Shown: positions 1 through 12,357, counted from the first letter of the stretch. The stretch is DNA of 64,000 nucleotides from Anastrepha obliqua (GCF_027943255.1 NC_072894.1:62189601-62253600); one strand, 5' to 3'. Notes: generated from the letters alone by a model not told the origin. Numbers and translations are program-made.

Positions 1-26
1 GAATTATGATACTTTAATTGCTATTG

Positions 27-140
27 GCGGCCGCCGTAGCCAAACCGAATACATAACACCAAAATGAATAAAAAGTTTTTTCTAATAGCAGTCGCCCCTC
101 GACAGGCAATGACAAGCCTCCGAGTGTATTTCTGCTATAT
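27..140 (+). mobile_element. tRNA-derived SINE, internally deleted copy
   Basis: It begins GGCGGCCGCCGTAGCC, the head seen in the fuller copy at 31128-31448, then jumps to the body (TTTTCTAATAGCAGTCGCCC and CTCCGAGTGTATTTCTGC). Most of the tRNA-like part, including box B, is missing. Confidence 0.7.
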
Positions 141-282
141 TGTAGATCATCAAAGAATTTTGGATCACCTTAGCTCTAAGAATCGGAATTACCTTTTAGC
201 ATTTATATATGTACCTAATTTTCGATGGACTTAGGGTTTAGCAACCTGATCATTATTTATAATTAAATTAATACAAATTGTT

Positions 283-465
283 CGTGCCTAATCCTCTGAT
301 GGGTGTTCGCGTGAAACCTTTCTCAAACTTGTGGCGTGCGTCCTGATATTATTCCACAAATGAAGAAACCAGAAGTTTTAAGCCGCCGTTTTTTATTAAC
401 GACAGAAATACACTCAGATGTTTGCCATTGTTTCCAGATTGGGCAGCCGCTATTAGAAAAAAACA
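283..465 (-). mobile_element. tRNA-derived SINE, diverged, headless
   Basis: Body sequence of the same SINE in the opposite orientation to the copy at 27-140. Recognisable parts are GTGGCGTGCGTCCTGATATT, CAGAAATACACTCAGATG and CAGCCGCTATTAGAAAAA. The tRNA-like head is absent. Confidence 0.65.
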
Positions 466-896
466 GTGGGTTTTGAATTCGGGTCCTAACGTAATGGTAA
501 CCATACGCAAACCTATGTGTACCGATACGGCGGTGACCTGAAAATAGATATGTAAATTAGGAAAATTCTGCTTAAAATTTTAGAAAACTAACTTACCAAA
601 AGCCCGGACAATTATAATGCAAATACACTACCTGAGAGCGAAATAGTTTTAGTTGAAAGTTGTGTTAAAAACGTTTTCTAAAAACCGGGTCCTTACCATT
701 AGTATTGATATACTTACATATTATATATAAGTGTGGAAGCGTGATGTGCGTTATAAATATTTCTTGACTGCACAATCGATCGAAACAAGAATTTTGGTAC
801 TACTTATGCGTTCTTATGTGTACATATGTACTTATATAAACATACTCGTATATGCACTTGCGTAAATACAGTTTTGTTTAAATTGTTAATACTCAC

Positions 897-1057
897 CAAT
901 CAATCGTGCAGCAGTTTATCAATGATGGATACATTCTTAAACGCTCCTTGAAGGAGTCACCAATCGGTGAAAATGCCAATGCTATATGTAATTGCTCACG
1001 TATTCTTTCGATGAAGTATGCATACATCTCTGCGGGGGAATTATCAATGTGTCTCGC
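897..1057 (-). CDS. Axonemal dynein heavy chain, exon i (AAA4 sensor region)
   Basis: Fifty-three codons plus two bases: ARHIDNSPAEMYAYFIERIR, then EQLHIALAF, then SPIGDSFKERLRMYPSLINC and CTID-W. This matches the dynein segment that precedes AAA4 exit and the stalk (xLHxVLCMSPIGxxFRxRLRxFPSLVNCCTIDWF). The donor GTGAGT starts at 896. I set the acceptor at CTGACGCACAG (1058-1068), which gives phase 0 and joins AKQL-ARHID at the family spacing. A second possible acceptor, CCCCCGCAG ending at 1030, has the wrong phase for the preceding exon. The next exon lies off the left edge. Confidence 0.9.
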
Positions 1058-2104
1058 CTGTGCGTCAGTCAACCCGCATTTGTGTCAAAAATTGCCCAAA
1101 GCGCAGGAGGCGAATCAATTTTTGTTGGAGTTGTAGTAAAATATATATAATATATATATATATGGATGCATGCGTGTGTGTATGTGTGTAAATATTTGTG
1201 GTTCCGTTGTGTGTAGTTGCATGTATTTTATTTGCAGGAAATTATCAGCAGCATCGACGTCAGTGGCAGTTGCAGAGCGTTAGCCAAGTTCGCAAGTAGG
1301 AAGATGCATCATTCAATAATGCAGTTGAAATATGAATTGATTGTGAGTCGCTCAACGATGTGGAGCAGAAGAGCAGCGCACCATTCCAGCGGGGCAAGTT
1401 GAGTGGCAGGCATGCAATGCATTCAGGACGGAAGATGTGCAAATGGAATTCCCACAGTAGTGTGAAGTGACAACAGCCATGGCAATGGCAACGGCAGTGG
1501 TAGTAGCGGCAGTAGCGGCAGCAGTCGTAGACAGAAATTCAGGATGAAGTCAACAGAATTATAAAGCAGGTTAAAGGAAGTTGAATTGTACCGGCCAAGC
1601 AAGTAACCGACATTTGTCATTCGATGGTCCGCAAATGACCGACATGGGAGTGGCAATAGGGCAGGAAGACGGAAATGAATGTGTTACCGGAAATATAGCA
1701 AACATGTTGCAGTATGTGTAGCAACAATTTGTTATTGTACAGTTTGTATAAGCAATTATTGTTGTTCTCAATGCAATTGCTGAATTTATATTTACTGTTT
1801 TTGTTGTTATTGCATTTATTTCGAACTCAAATCGAGTCGTAGCTTATTATTGTAATAACTCCCAAATGATGCGATTAAAGACTCTGTGGTAGGAGTAATA
1901 ATAACTCACGTCAACAACTTCTGGTTACCAAAAATATTGCAAACACTAAAGACCCTTCGGTTAAAAAAATAGTAATAAAAGAAAAAATTTAATAATCCGA
2001 CTCAATTCGAGTACAAGAAATTCTAATATCCATTATTTTCTCGTTAGATGGCTTCAGTGATCGATATCTCGCAAAGTATTGATTGTTTGTTCCATTCGGT
2101 GGTG

Positions 2105-2440
2105 GGTTACAGGGTGTTAACAATGGAAGTCAACAAAGAGAAAATTCGTTACATAAATAGCGAAAACAATGTTTCTTTTATGCCACCTTAAATACTCAAT
2201 TAATTGAAGGCCAAGCGCTATTATTGTTATGACCAAAATGTTCCAGTATGGTGTGGATGTCTTGATAGGCCCATATTTTTAAGAGGAAGAGTCAGTTTAT
2301 AGTGATCAATGCTACCAGATCGATTGATTTGGAAAAGTTGCGATTATATTGTCACCTATATCACTCGTTTTAACTGCACCCAATCGTCGCCATATTGCCC
2401 CGATTTTTGACACATCTAATGGAAAAAAGTGAAAAGGAAC
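2105..2440 (+). mobile_element. Very decayed mariner-like remnant
   Basis: The translation starts with MEVNKEKIRYI, resembling the mariner start (V)NKEKIRYIL seen again at 60402. Further on there are words like VWCG and GPYFF in shifted frames. Little else survives, so the call is tentative. Confidence 0.35.
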
Positions 2441-2689
2441 ATATTTGTGCAACGGGGTCATGCATGGTATTCGTTTAATATTAGCCTTTGATTAAATGTT
2501 TTTCAAGGGCGACACCGTCCCCGATAAGTTGATGGCACCTGAACACAACGCGCATAGAAGAAACCCTAACTGGAGTATAAGTATCTACAGATCTGTTGCC
2601 TCTCGAGAAAGTCTCAGAGGCAAGTAGTAGCAAGTACTAGCCGAACTGTTCAAGTGTGGGGCCAACATTATTGCCTGTGCGGTACATCT

Positions 2690-2965
2690 CGTCATACAGA
2701 CGTCACCATCCCTAGCGACTGGAAAGAGGGCGTAATCATGCCATTCCAAATAAGGGTGACCTAAGCCAATGCAAAAAATCCAGAAGAACTACAGTGGAGG
2801 CTAAACCAGAAACTTAGTGACCTAGATTACGCCGGCGACATCTGCTTTATGACTCACACATTAGCTGACGCCACTGCAAAACTTCGCTAACTAAAATTGC
2901 ACGCGCATTCGGTTTTAAAATAAACAAAAACTAAGCTTATGAGGATACAAACAACAAACGCATTT
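2690..2965 (+). mobile_element. Non-LTR retrotransposon, reverse transcriptase scrap
   Basis: Broken frames give SDWKEGVIMPF and KGDLSQCK (RT motif DWKxGVIxPxxKKGD), then LDYAGDICFMTHTLADATAK, corresponding to the catalytic YADD motif with one aspartate changed to glycine. Stops and frameshifts interrupt it throughout. The style is that of RTE/R1-like elements. It is dead. Confidence 0.6.
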
Positions 2966-3035
2966 CCTCTTAAAATTTTTTTTTCGTCGAGACACACTAA
3001 CAAGTACAGGATACCATTAAGCCCCATTGTACTGC

Positions 3036-3254
3036 TTTCGGGTTCCCTTTTTAATTTTCTTTAAATCTACCCGACCTCCGAAGAAATCTGAGTAGATCTT
3101 GTAGTGCCAAGGAGCCAAGATGGTCGCTTCTTAACACATCAGTACCAAAGACCTCAAGCCTGATTCGAGCGAAGGCCGGGCAGACGCACAGAAAGTGGTC
3201 CGCCATCTCATCCTCCTCTCCACATGTCCGAAATAAAAAGACGAAAATGGACAA
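3036..3254 (-). mobile_element. Non-LTR retrotransposon ORF2 C-terminal fragment
   Basis: An open frame of 67 residues: CGEEDEMADHFLCVCPAFAR then a helix-rich tail. This is the CCHC-like C-terminal knuckle found after the RNase H domain in insect I/Jockey-type elements. Nearly the same DNA (CGAGCGAAGGCCGGGCAGA) recurs at 33517, so both belong to one family. Confidence 0.6.
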
Positions 3255-3739
3255 AATGGAAAATCGTTTTCACAAACTCTCCGCAGAGAAGGTGATAATG
3301 TTGTCCAAATGGCGTTTCAATGGAAACCGCAAGGAAGTCGATACAGAGGAAGCCACCCACGACAAATTTGGAGGCGCACAATCTCCCACGAGAGTCCTTC
3401 CCCCGCCACCTGAACCCAAATCAGACTCATAGAGGCGGACACAAATCGTGTGAAAACATTTGTTTTCGACCTATGTTCCGACTAGGAGCGATGTAATACG
3501 CATTATTGTCTTAAATCGATTTTTATTTTCATCTGAGAACGTCAGCTTTGCATAATTTATCAAGGAATATAAATAAAGAAAAAAAAAAACAAAAAGAATA
3601 GCAAAACAGTATTTGGTTAAGAATAATTGCACTGCTCATCGACCTGGCTTCTTTTCATATATATACATTATCCCCCTACCACCACTCCCATATATTAATT
3701 AATATGATTTTGCCAATCAATCATTCATTTCTTACTCAC

Positions 3740-3865
3740 CAATTGCTTTGCTACGCTCAACATATTCTCCATAATTGCCGCCTTATCTTCCAGCTGATAG
3801 AGATTGGGCAAATCGCCAGTGTTAAGTATGCCATTGATGTCTTCAATGAAACCCTCGTCAATAGC
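3740..3865 (-). CDS. Axonemal dynein heavy chain, exon h (AAA4, after Walker B)
   Basis: Forty-two codons, phase 0 to phase 0: AIDEGFIEDINGILNTGDLP then NLYQLEDKAAIMENMLSVAK. This is the dynein AAA4 block that directly follows the FLFSDAQ of the previous exon (family form FLFxDxQIxxExFLEDINxxLNxGxVPNL). The acceptor is ATATTTTGCAG and the donor GTGAGT at 3739. The two exons are 23,263 bp apart, yet protein, phase and splice sites join without a gap. Confidence 0.93.
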
Positions 3866-4789
3866 CTGCAAAATATGGATGCCAGTATATAAAGAGGAAG
3901 AAAGAGATATGTGGAAGAAATATACAAGTCTACATTAGGAGAAGTAAAAAGTGTTGAATGGTTCCAGGTGATGTCTTTAGTGAGCCATATCTTCTAATGG
4001 ATACTTATACGTGGCTTCAGAACACATTAATTGCTGCCCGTTGACCCGATTTAACCCTTCGGCAACAGAGCATTATTACTGACGATGGGTAAAATTTAAC
4101 CAAGCACATTTACCGAAGAATGTTTTCATGAAATATAGGTCAAAAATGTATTATTTTATTTTTATTATTGTAACCTTTGCATTCATACTAAAAATCAACA
4201 CGTTGCATAAAAATCCATTTAAAATTACTATAAAACAAGACACACAAAAAAAGAGCGGAACTAAGTAAAAAGAATATGAGAAAACAGAGCAATACACCAA
4301 ATTTGCAGAGGATCTATCCATAATGGACCATCCACCAACTATGTAGGTACATATTTTACTAGTGGGAAACCAATTTGGGTTGCTGAGGAATCCAGTTTTG
4401 TGTTCATTCATTCTATGCCATGCCTGTCTAGTTATCTTACAAGTGGGCGCCGTGATCCATCGTGTGTGGTGGGCCACTTAGCCAGATCATGTAAAATAAC
4501 TTTACACTCGACTGCTACTTTGTATGAAGATTTTGGCAATGCAGAGGTTTTATTGCAGTTTGACTGTCAGAGTATATAGTGATTGGCTGTGCAGAAGACT
4601 ATTATGCAGTATTGAGGTGCTAGTGAAGATAGCCACTGACCCTGTTTCAAGGTCCGTAACGTTATCCGATTCACTTTTGTCTGGGATTAGCAAAATTGAT
4701 GAGCATCATAATATAGTTTCCTATGTGCTCCCTAAAGAGACCCTTAGTCGCTAGTGGTATGGATTAAATTTACCAATGTAAGTATTCTA

Positions 4790-5370
4790 GGCAATAATTT
4801 GAACATTGCCCATGGATCCTTTCAAAACATTGTAGTTAATGACTTGGGCTTGCGCCATTTGCTGCCAACCTTCATCAAACGCATCATTACTGGAGACGAT
4901 ACGTGGGTTTATGAGTACGACACGCAATCCAGAAATTAGGCGAGTGAGTGGACAGCTTTAAATGTGCACAGACCAAAAAACCTCATCCTTTTCAGTTAAA
5001 AAAGAAAGCGATACTCACGGCCAAAGAGAAAGAATTTGTTGGAAAGCAACTCGTGGATTTTGCACCATTATAACACATCGTCACAAAGTGGCAAAAAGTT
5101 TTGAACCAAAACGAAGCGAATACTATCCAACAGCCATCGAATTCACCTTATACCTGCGATTTTTTTCTGCTTGATCAGGTCAAAAAACTACTAGCAGAAA
5201 GCATGTAATGGAAAAAATCGAAGACGACGGCTCCGAGGCCTATACCGAAAATAGAATTCCAGAAATGTTTTAAGAGCTGAATCAAAAACTGGCATAAGCG
5301 CGTTGGAGTAGATGGGAAGTACTCTGAAAGCGATAATATCACTTTTGAGGAATAAACTTGTATTTTGAAT
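4790..5370 (+). mobile_element. Mariner remnant
   Basis: Protein pieces read GSFQNIVVNDLGLR, then FIKRIITGDDTWVYEYDTQS, containing the first catalytic aspartate block (ITGDETWVYxYD). Next comes a frameshifted SEWTALNVHRPKN, and later FEPKRSEYY and the C-terminal EIKEN-like region. Several stops and deletions make it nonfunctional. The second and third catalytic regions are mostly lost. Confidence 0.7.
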
Positions 5371-5544
5371 TTTCTGAATATATTTCGGGAACTTTTTGAT
5401 TAAGGAGGAGTAAATATTTAATTTATTTTTATTTTTTGATATAATTTATTTAAAAATTATTTCAGAAGTTATTGAAATTAAAGTTTAATACTACATAAAT
5501 AATTCGACAAAACTTAAACATAAATGTTGTAATTCATATAAACT

Positions 5545-5733
5545 TATTGGCACGTATACCCTTTTTACGTGTTTGGCCGAGCTCCTCCTCCTCCTTGATC
5601 TTGTTCCACAAATGAGGGACCTATTAGAAAAAACTTGTTCTTCATTTTGATATTTCACCGAGATTTGAACGTACGCTCTCTCTGAATTCTGAATGGTAGT
5701 CACGCACCAACTCATTCGGCTGGGGCGGCCGCT
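5545..5733 (-). mobile_element. tRNA-derived SINE, shortened copy
   Basis: It contains the tail (GTGTTTGGCCGAGCTCCTCC), a shortened body and the tRNA-like head, ending CATTCGGCTGGGGCGGCCGC. A Helitron 5' end (A|TC at 5735-5737) abuts it, suggesting the Helitron landed beside or inside the SINE. Confidence 0.8.
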
Positions 5734-6059
5734 TATCTATATATATAAAAATGAAATGATGTTCGTTTGTACGCATTTTTTTGGGCCGATACGAGGCCAA
5801 TTTTATTCGTTCTTTTTTCATATTATAGGGATCCCCTAGGGGAAGGTTTTTAGCAAAAAAAATTCTTTTAAATATTTTCTTCATATAAAAAAGAAGAAAA
5901 AATCAAAATATTGTACAAAACAAAACTTGCTCGATTCTTAGATTATAGTAAGTTTCGAATCGACATTCATTTTATGTGTACAAAAATATATTACAAAAAA
6001 ATGTTATAGTTTTTCAAAACATTTCATTTTCAACTATTAACAAAGAAGATATTTCATTC

Positions 6060-6724
6060 ATAACACTTTTTGGTAGACAACGTTTTCGCGTAAATGAATA
6101 ATGACGATGGTTTGCCTACTCGTGAGCAAGCTACATACAATTGTCCATGAGAAAAAATTATTAATTGTCATAGCGAAGGCAAGGCGAATGGGAACTGCAA
6201 ACGTTTGAAATCGAATGGTAAATCCGTTGGAATCAGTGGAATTCTGGGTATCAAAACGTCTTCTCCTTTGTACTTCCCTTTCAAAATTGTTGCTTCGATA
6301 ACGTTACCCATTAGCTTCTTCACAGCGAGTCTGGTACCGTTGCAAAGTCGTGGCACATTAATGTTGCGCAGCATAATAATCGGTGCTCCAATTTTTAATC
6401 GTAAATTATGAGGTAGTAGGCCTGACAAATCGAGTGAGTTTAAGAATTTAGTTGGATAATTTACGACATCATCTTGATCAGTAAATAGTGGCCATTGACT
6501 AACTTATATGCAACTATGTCACCCGGTATTTGATCCAAAATAGCTACATTTATATCATTTACGTCCTTATTTTTCCCAGCTAAAATTGCTCTTTCGCTGA
6601 GCCAATCATGGTTTTTGTAGTGTTGAACTATGTTTGGAAATACACTCTGTATCAATGTAATATCGTAATTATTCCCGTTGGATCGACAGACATTTGGCCA
6701 TTTCCGATTTTCAGTAAGTTTCAT
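6060..6724 (-). pseudogene. Helitron Pif1-like helicase C-terminal fragment, inverted
   Basis: The minus strand gives SVFPNIVQHYKNHDWLSERA and ILDQIPGDIVAYKLVNGHY. After a frame change come NLRLKIGAPIIMLRNINVPR, LCNGTRLAV and FKRLQFPFA, the C-terminal Helitron helicase block. Downstream, SHGQLYVACSRVGKPSSLFI-like sequence is reached after a deletion that removes the usual MTINKxQGQ region. It matches the direct copy at 8470-9110 closely, so the two come from one family. Confidence 0.8.
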
Positions 6725-7804
6725 AACATTGATCGATTTATAGCCAAATAAATTATAGAAGTTTATTTTACGTTATCTCCTTTTTAAGCCCTTTTTGGGA
6801 GAACATAAATAAGTTTTAAAATTATGCCAAAGACATACAAAATAATAATCATAACCTATTGTATATATCAAAAGAAAAATAAGTTTTAAACTCCTAGATA
6901 AATACAAATGTATGTTAGGATAATGCTAAATAATCTAATTTTATCATAACTTTGTAAACTCCTATGTTAAAATGATTTTGGGCAATAAATGAAATGAAAT
7001 GAAATGAAATGAAATGACTCGATCTATATACATATATAAAAATGAAATGATGTTCGTTTGTACGCATTTTTTTGGACCGATACGAGGCCAATTTTATTCG
7101 TTCTTTTTTCATATTATAGGGATCCACTTGCTCGATTCATAGACTAAGTTTCGAATTAACATTCGTTTTATGTGTACAACTTTTTTTGAATAAATATACG
7201 AATTTTTCGTTATTGTGAAACGATTTGTGTCGTGTTGCTAAGTTGCAATTTTTTTTCGGCGGAGAGTAAACATAAACACAGAGGACGCACACGAACACAC
7301 GAACACACGAACGCCGAACTACTGATTTGTGTTTTGTGTGCAGTTCATTTGTAAGAGCAACAAGTGTGTTGACCAAGGATAGTAGATTTACCAAGGTTTG
7401 CCAGACAAGAAACAGTTATTCGGCTCTCAGAGAATTTGACAGAAGTTGTTTTTGGGTTTACGGCAAACGAGATATACATTTTGTAAGAACAAAGGAAATG
7501 TTCAAACGGTTTGTTTACGAATACCGCACACCAGAGCACACCACTTTATACTTTTCCCCATGTGATGTGGCAGAAAAAATTTTTTTGTTTTTGCAGTTTC
7601 AAGTAGACCTGATAAATCTATAGGCCTTTTGTGTTGACAGTTTTCTTTGAGTATTCACATCGATAAGATTACAATAGAATACATTGTTCTCGGATTGATA
7701 CGAATTGAAAAAAAATAACATTACATTTTCGGAATGGCAGATTTAAAAAAAATCGTGGATTTATTTACCGAACTATTAATGAACTAAACACAACAACAGC
7801 AACA

Positions 7805-9110
7805 TGTTTATGATACAATCATGAATAATGTTAGCCATGGAACTGGTGGATTGTTTTTCTTGGATGCTTCGGGGGGAACACGAAAGACCTTTTTGATTTC
7901 ATTGATATTAGCAACAATTCGATAAAATAATAACGTTGCATTGGCACTCGCTTCTTCCGGAATTGCGGCTACATTACTGGAAGGTGGTCGCACAGCACAT
8001 TCTGCATTAAAGTTGCCTTTGAATATGCAGGTAAATGAAACACCAACATGTAATATTTCGAAAACATCTGGAATGGCAAAAGTTCTTAAAGTATGTAAGC
8101 TCATCGTATGGGACGAGTGTACAATGGCACACAAGAAACCATTGGCACTTGATAGAACTTTGAAAGATCTACGAGGAAGCCAAACAGTCTTTGAAGGTGC
8201 CGTGATTTTATTGGCTGGAGATTTCAGGCAAACATTACCTGTGATCCCAAAATCTACGGCTGCAGATGAAATCAATGCATGCTTAAAATCATCGTATTTA
8301 TAGAGACATGTAAACACGCTTACACTTACTACAAACGTACGTGTTCAACTACAGAACGATCCATCAGCAGCTGAATTTTCACACCAATTACTGAAAATGG
8401 GAAATGGCCAAATGTCTGTCGATCCAACAGGAATGATTACATTGCCTAACAATTTCTGCACTTTTGCACAGTCTAAAGAGGCATTGATACAGAGTGTATT
8501 TCCAAACATAGTTCAACATTACAAAAACCATGATTGGCTCAGCGAAAGAGCAATTTTAGCTCGGAAAAATAAGAACGTCAATAATATAAATGCAGCCATT
8601 TTGGATCAAATACCGGGTGACATAGTTGCATATAAGTAAGTCAATGGACACTATTACTGATCAAGATGATGTCGTAAATTATCCAACTAAATTCTTAAAC
8701 TCACTCGATTTGCCAGGCCTACCACTTCATAATTTACGATTAAAAATTGGAGCACCGATTATTATGCTGCGCAACATTAATGTGCCACGACTTTGCAACG
8801 GTACCAGACTTTGAAAGGGAAGTACAAAGAAGGAGAAGACGTTTTGATACCCAGAATTCCACTGATTCCAACGGATTTACCATTCGATTTAAAACGTTTG
8901 CAGTTCCCTATTCACCTTGCCTTCGCTATGACAATTAATAGGCGCAAGGGCAGTCTCTACAAATGTGCGGCATTAATTTAGGTAACCCAATTTTTTCTCA
9001 TGGACAATTGTATGCAGCTTGCTCACGAGTAGGCAAACCATCGTCATTATTCATTTACGCGAAAGACGGAAAAACCAAAAACGTTGTTTACCAAAAAGTG
9101 TTACAATAAA
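7805..9110 (+). pseudogene. Helitron Pif1-like helicase, direct copy, disabled
   Basis: Broken frames read in order: DASGGTRKTFLISLILA (Walker A, with GTGKT changed to GTRKT); LASSGIAATLLEGGRTAHS; LIVWDECTMAHK (Walker B, DECTM); ILLAGDFRQTLPVIP (motif III); NDPSAAEFSHQLL; and LRLKIGAPIIMLRNINVPR. It ends near FAMTINRRKGSL. Stop codons near 7924, 8303 and 8638 plus frameshifts make it inactive. In a live element this helicase unwinds DNA during rolling-circle transposition. Confidence 0.82.
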
Positions 9111-9477
9111 GTTCGAATGAAATTGTATCAAAGAATTTGCTTTGTTACGTATTAATTTTATTCTCTTTCAGCAAATCATTGAATTTATCGCCTAGCAAAG
9201 TGGGCGAGGGTACGCTAGTTTGTAATATAATATAAACTTACCAATGCATCAAAAATTAGAATTCACTACTCACAAAAGTAAAGTTATTTGCTTCTGACTA
9301 ATAGTGGTGCATAAATATTTATACATAAGAACAAACTATTTAATATTTCGTCCTGGCATAAATTCTAGCAACGACAAAATTTGGATGGGCAAAACAGACC
9401 TAAGGTCACTTTTTGTATTCCCGTATTTTAAGCTCGAGATGGGACGAATGATTTTCTATAGGACTTATGCCTGACCT

Positions 9478-10340
9478 TTAATAAAGTGTCAGTGAATGTT
9501 TTGTGTTGAAAAGTATCCACATTTTATGTTTGTATGCTGTATGTTTGGGATTTTTATCGTTTTTAAATAAAACCTCCTTTCTTGGCATACCCACTTTTTC
9601 TTCCCTGGTATGTAATTTTCCCTTGAGAATGGACAAATAAAGATGCTTATGCATTGTGTCACCTGCAAAAACTAGTTTTTTGACTCCCTGAGCTGACATG
9701 CAAGCCCAAGCTATGAGAGAACCTCCGTCGTGCTTAATAGTGAATTGGAGATTTTTGATTTGCAGCTCTTCATGTGACTTCCGCTCTACCATACGACGAC
9801 CAACCGGAACAAAAATATTATACTCGCGTTCGTCACTACAGGCTACGGTTTTCAAAACTTCTTTGTTTTATATTTAGGTGTTGGCGAATAAGAGTCGTTT
9901 CTATATTTATTTTTGAAATAGGCGGATTTACCGTTAAACGCGAGCGTGAAAATTATTGTTCCTGTTGTACTGTTTGCACTGTCTTAGCGGATACTTGGGT
10001 GTGATGTGTTGTCTTCAGTTTGCCGTTAGTCTTTGCGGGTGCTATATTGGGGGTTTTACTGATTTTCTTCTAACATTCGACGATGTTATTGACTTTCAGC
10101 AACTCTGTTCGACCATCACATGCTATATTTTATAAATTATCGCATGCTTTGCGCCGTTTTATTATGATTTCTATCGCTTGGCGATATCGGCTTTGACATA
10201 CTACAAATATATTTCACAGATTTTCGTTCATTATGAAGATATAAAAGAATTTGTTTTTCAGCTCTTTTCAATTCTTTATCCTTTGGTACTTTCAACATGC
10301 ACAATAAATTCCTCTTCTTCAAAACTACATCAGGCATTTA
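9478..10340 (-). mobile_element. Tc1-like transposon remnant
   Basis: An open frame of 125 residues has YNIFVPVGRRMVER, GGSLIAWACMSAQGVKKLVF and FKNDKNPKHTAYKHK. These correspond to the Tc1 blocks FGSDGRxxVWR, GGGSVMVWGCMSAxGVG and FQQDNDPKHTA. Catalytic residues are damaged (QQDND became KNDKN). The N-terminal part upstream is broken. Confidence 0.75.
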
Positions 10341-10714
10341 AATTTGTACATACAAGAGACTATGCAAAATAATTCTGTGCGCCACGTATAGACTGAATTC
10401 AGCCTAACAGCCACTTACTACAAATTAAAACTAAACTATAATTCTAATATTCCACAATAATTCAATTGATGAACAATGATTAATATTTGCCAAAAGCAAT
10501 TCATTTACTTGCTTGCGTGCGCATTCTAAATTCAGAAATTATCTGCATAACACTGACCATAATTGAGTGCATGTCCGTCCAGCTGCATGTACATACAGAC
10601 ATATATTGTACATTAGTATGCAACATTATTATGCATGCCGTTGTTTCCTGAGCATATTTGGGAGAGAATACTTTTGAAAGAAGGGTGTTTGGTTAAGAGC
10701 TTGAGAAATTAAAA

Positions 10715-11010
10715 TGACATAAATATTGTTCGAATGCATTTTTTTATTATATCTAATCTGGTAGAAAAATTTCTTGGCATTTATTTTTTGAATTGATATC
10801 CGGCATAGGTCCGCCGCAGCTTTAAGTTACATGGTTCATTTGATCAGTCCAATTTGATCAAAACCTTTTCCCATAAATCTGGCACGAATATTGCAATAAA
10901 TCAGTAGTTAAGCGCACTGTATGGCAAGTTGTGGCGACTTGTTGGAACCAAATATCGTTGATGTTTAGCTGATTAATTTTTTTAAACAAAAATTCAGCTT
11001 CTCCCTAATT
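10715..11010 (-). mobile_element. Short mariner-like fragment, family M3
   Basis: Minus-strand translation gives EFLFKKINQLNINDIWFQQV then TTCHTVRLTTDLL, the second catalytic block (FLWPxxxxxDxxDxWFQQDGATCHT) with the aspartate replaced by V. The same truncated segment recurs at 14755-14930 and 16905-17225, so it behaves as a small repeat family. Confidence 0.65.
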
Positions 11011-12357
11011 TCAAAAGAAATATGAGACGATATTTTTTTTTAAATTTATTTTTATTATTTAGGTATATTTATAGTTATGCGATTCTATGTACTAATGTTT
11101 ATATTGAACGCATATATACATAAGTACATAATCTTGTGAAGACTTTTCTCTTTTTGATCAGTGCACCTTTGACGCACTGGATAGATGTACATTAAAGCCT
11201 ACTTGCAGCAGAAAAATGATGAACAGAGGTTGGGTTAGGTTAGGTGAAACTGGCTGGTCGAGGGCAATCAGATACCATTTTGGTTCATACCAATACCAGA
11301 TCAGAGCCCTGTTTTTTTATAGATAAAGAGAATAAGTCCAAAGTACAATATCATAATAATTGAAATGCTGTTTGCTAAAAACTCATGGGTGAAAGCATAA
11401 TTTTACTGCAAGACAGTAGCAAAGTTCATTAAATTGCAAAGTTGATTTGGAAACTCGTTGGCCATGTCCAATTTTAACGGAATTCAATTTTTTTAGTAAA
11501 TTTGATCATTTATGCTTTCATGAGTTTTTCGAGATCTTCAGAGATTACACATACAGAGATGGTTCTGGTGCGAATTGTTGAAAAAAATACTGAACAAATA
11601 TTTAGGAAACCAAGAATCTCAAAAATATTAATTGAAAATGAAAATGTTCAAAAAGTTATCGAAATATTGTAAGAATTCACGCGAATTTTACAAATCAATA
11701 ATTACATTATTTCGATTGGCTGATTAATTTAAGTCAAATATTGTATCTTATAAAAGTAATTACAACAATCTATATTTACAAGGTAGAGCAAAATTAATCA
11801 TCCAATTTTGTTTGTGAAAAACTTTTTAACTGAATTAAAAAAATTATTTCGGATGATGAAAATATTTATTTTGGCGCTTCCGCGCTCTACGAATTGTCGA
11901 TTTGCATACTGCAGCTGTTTAGCTCACAAATGTCAAATATGTATGATTCATTTACAATGCCCTTTTAAAAATTATAAACCTTCTGAGTAGATGATTAATT
12001 TTGCGCCACATTGTTGGACATAACAATTACCTTCGATAAAATTAGAATTTAATAAAATGAATATACGAGTACAACACAGTTTTATCTCTTCTTCCTCTAG
12101 TACAGACCAGCATCGGACCAAAGCTACGACACATTGCATATTCACGAAAGACATAAAAACAGTCAGAATGGGAACATTTTCGTTAGAAGTTAAAAGACAG
12201 CTTTACTCTTGGAAGTTATATATGTATGCATATAGCATTAAATGCATTCGAGATCAATGATTGTGTCAAATTTTAATTTAATCGCAGTGAGGTTTGCATT
12301 GCATATATAGATTATTTTAAAAACTTTTATAAGAAATAAAATTTCACTTAAATACAT

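Larger units (their letters stand above)
1..896 (-). other. Part of the intron downstream of dynein exon i
   Basis: No coding exon was found on the minus strand. It holds two SINE pieces (27-140 and 283-465). From 466 to 896 it is AT-rich with tephritid-like TATGTA/CATA runs, and nothing else is recognised. Confidence 0.6.
1058..3739 (-). other. Dynein intron h-i (2,682 bp)
   Basis: It holds a TA/GT microsatellite (about 1137-1200), GGCAGTNGN-like triplet repeats (about 1480-1535), a badly decayed mariner-like stretch (2105-2440) and two non-LTR retrotransposon pieces (2690-2965, 3036-3254). At 1560-2100 and 3255-3739 I see nothing recognisable. Confidence 0.65.
5736..9218 (+). mobile_element. 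Helitron composite (two 5' ends, one inverted segment, one 3' end)
   Basis: Two copies of the same 5' terminus start with TC after an A, at 5736 and 7023; both run into AAAATGAAATGATGTTCGTT. A 3' terminus CTAG followed by T lies at 9215-9218, with a weak CTAGC/GCTAG stem just before it. Between them are Pif1-type helicase pieces in both orientations: inverted at 6060-6724 and direct at 7805-9110. Helitrons need a Rep-helicase protein; no Rep domain is visible and the helicase is broken, so the composite is nonautonomous. An (AAATG)n tract at about 6990-7016 sits at the junction. Confidence 0.8.

Noticed and set aside
1030..1032. Alternative acceptor CCCCCGCAG for dynein exon i
   Set aside because: It would start the exon in a phase that does not match the end of exon h and would drop residues that fit the family spacing.
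906..1136. Plus-strand frame of 76 codons
   Set aside because: Antisense of dynein exon i; the minus strand gives the dynein motif.
4151..4477. 108-codon minus frame
   Set aside because: No motif, no splice context and lies inside the giant intron; likely chance.
7808..8317. 169-codon frame on the minus strand
   Set aside because: Antisense shadow of the Helitron helicase on the plus strand, which has the recognisable motifs.
11150..11300. GGTTAGGTTAGGTGAAACTG as telomere-like repeat
   Set aside because: Only two GGTTA units; too short, and fly telomeres are not of this type.
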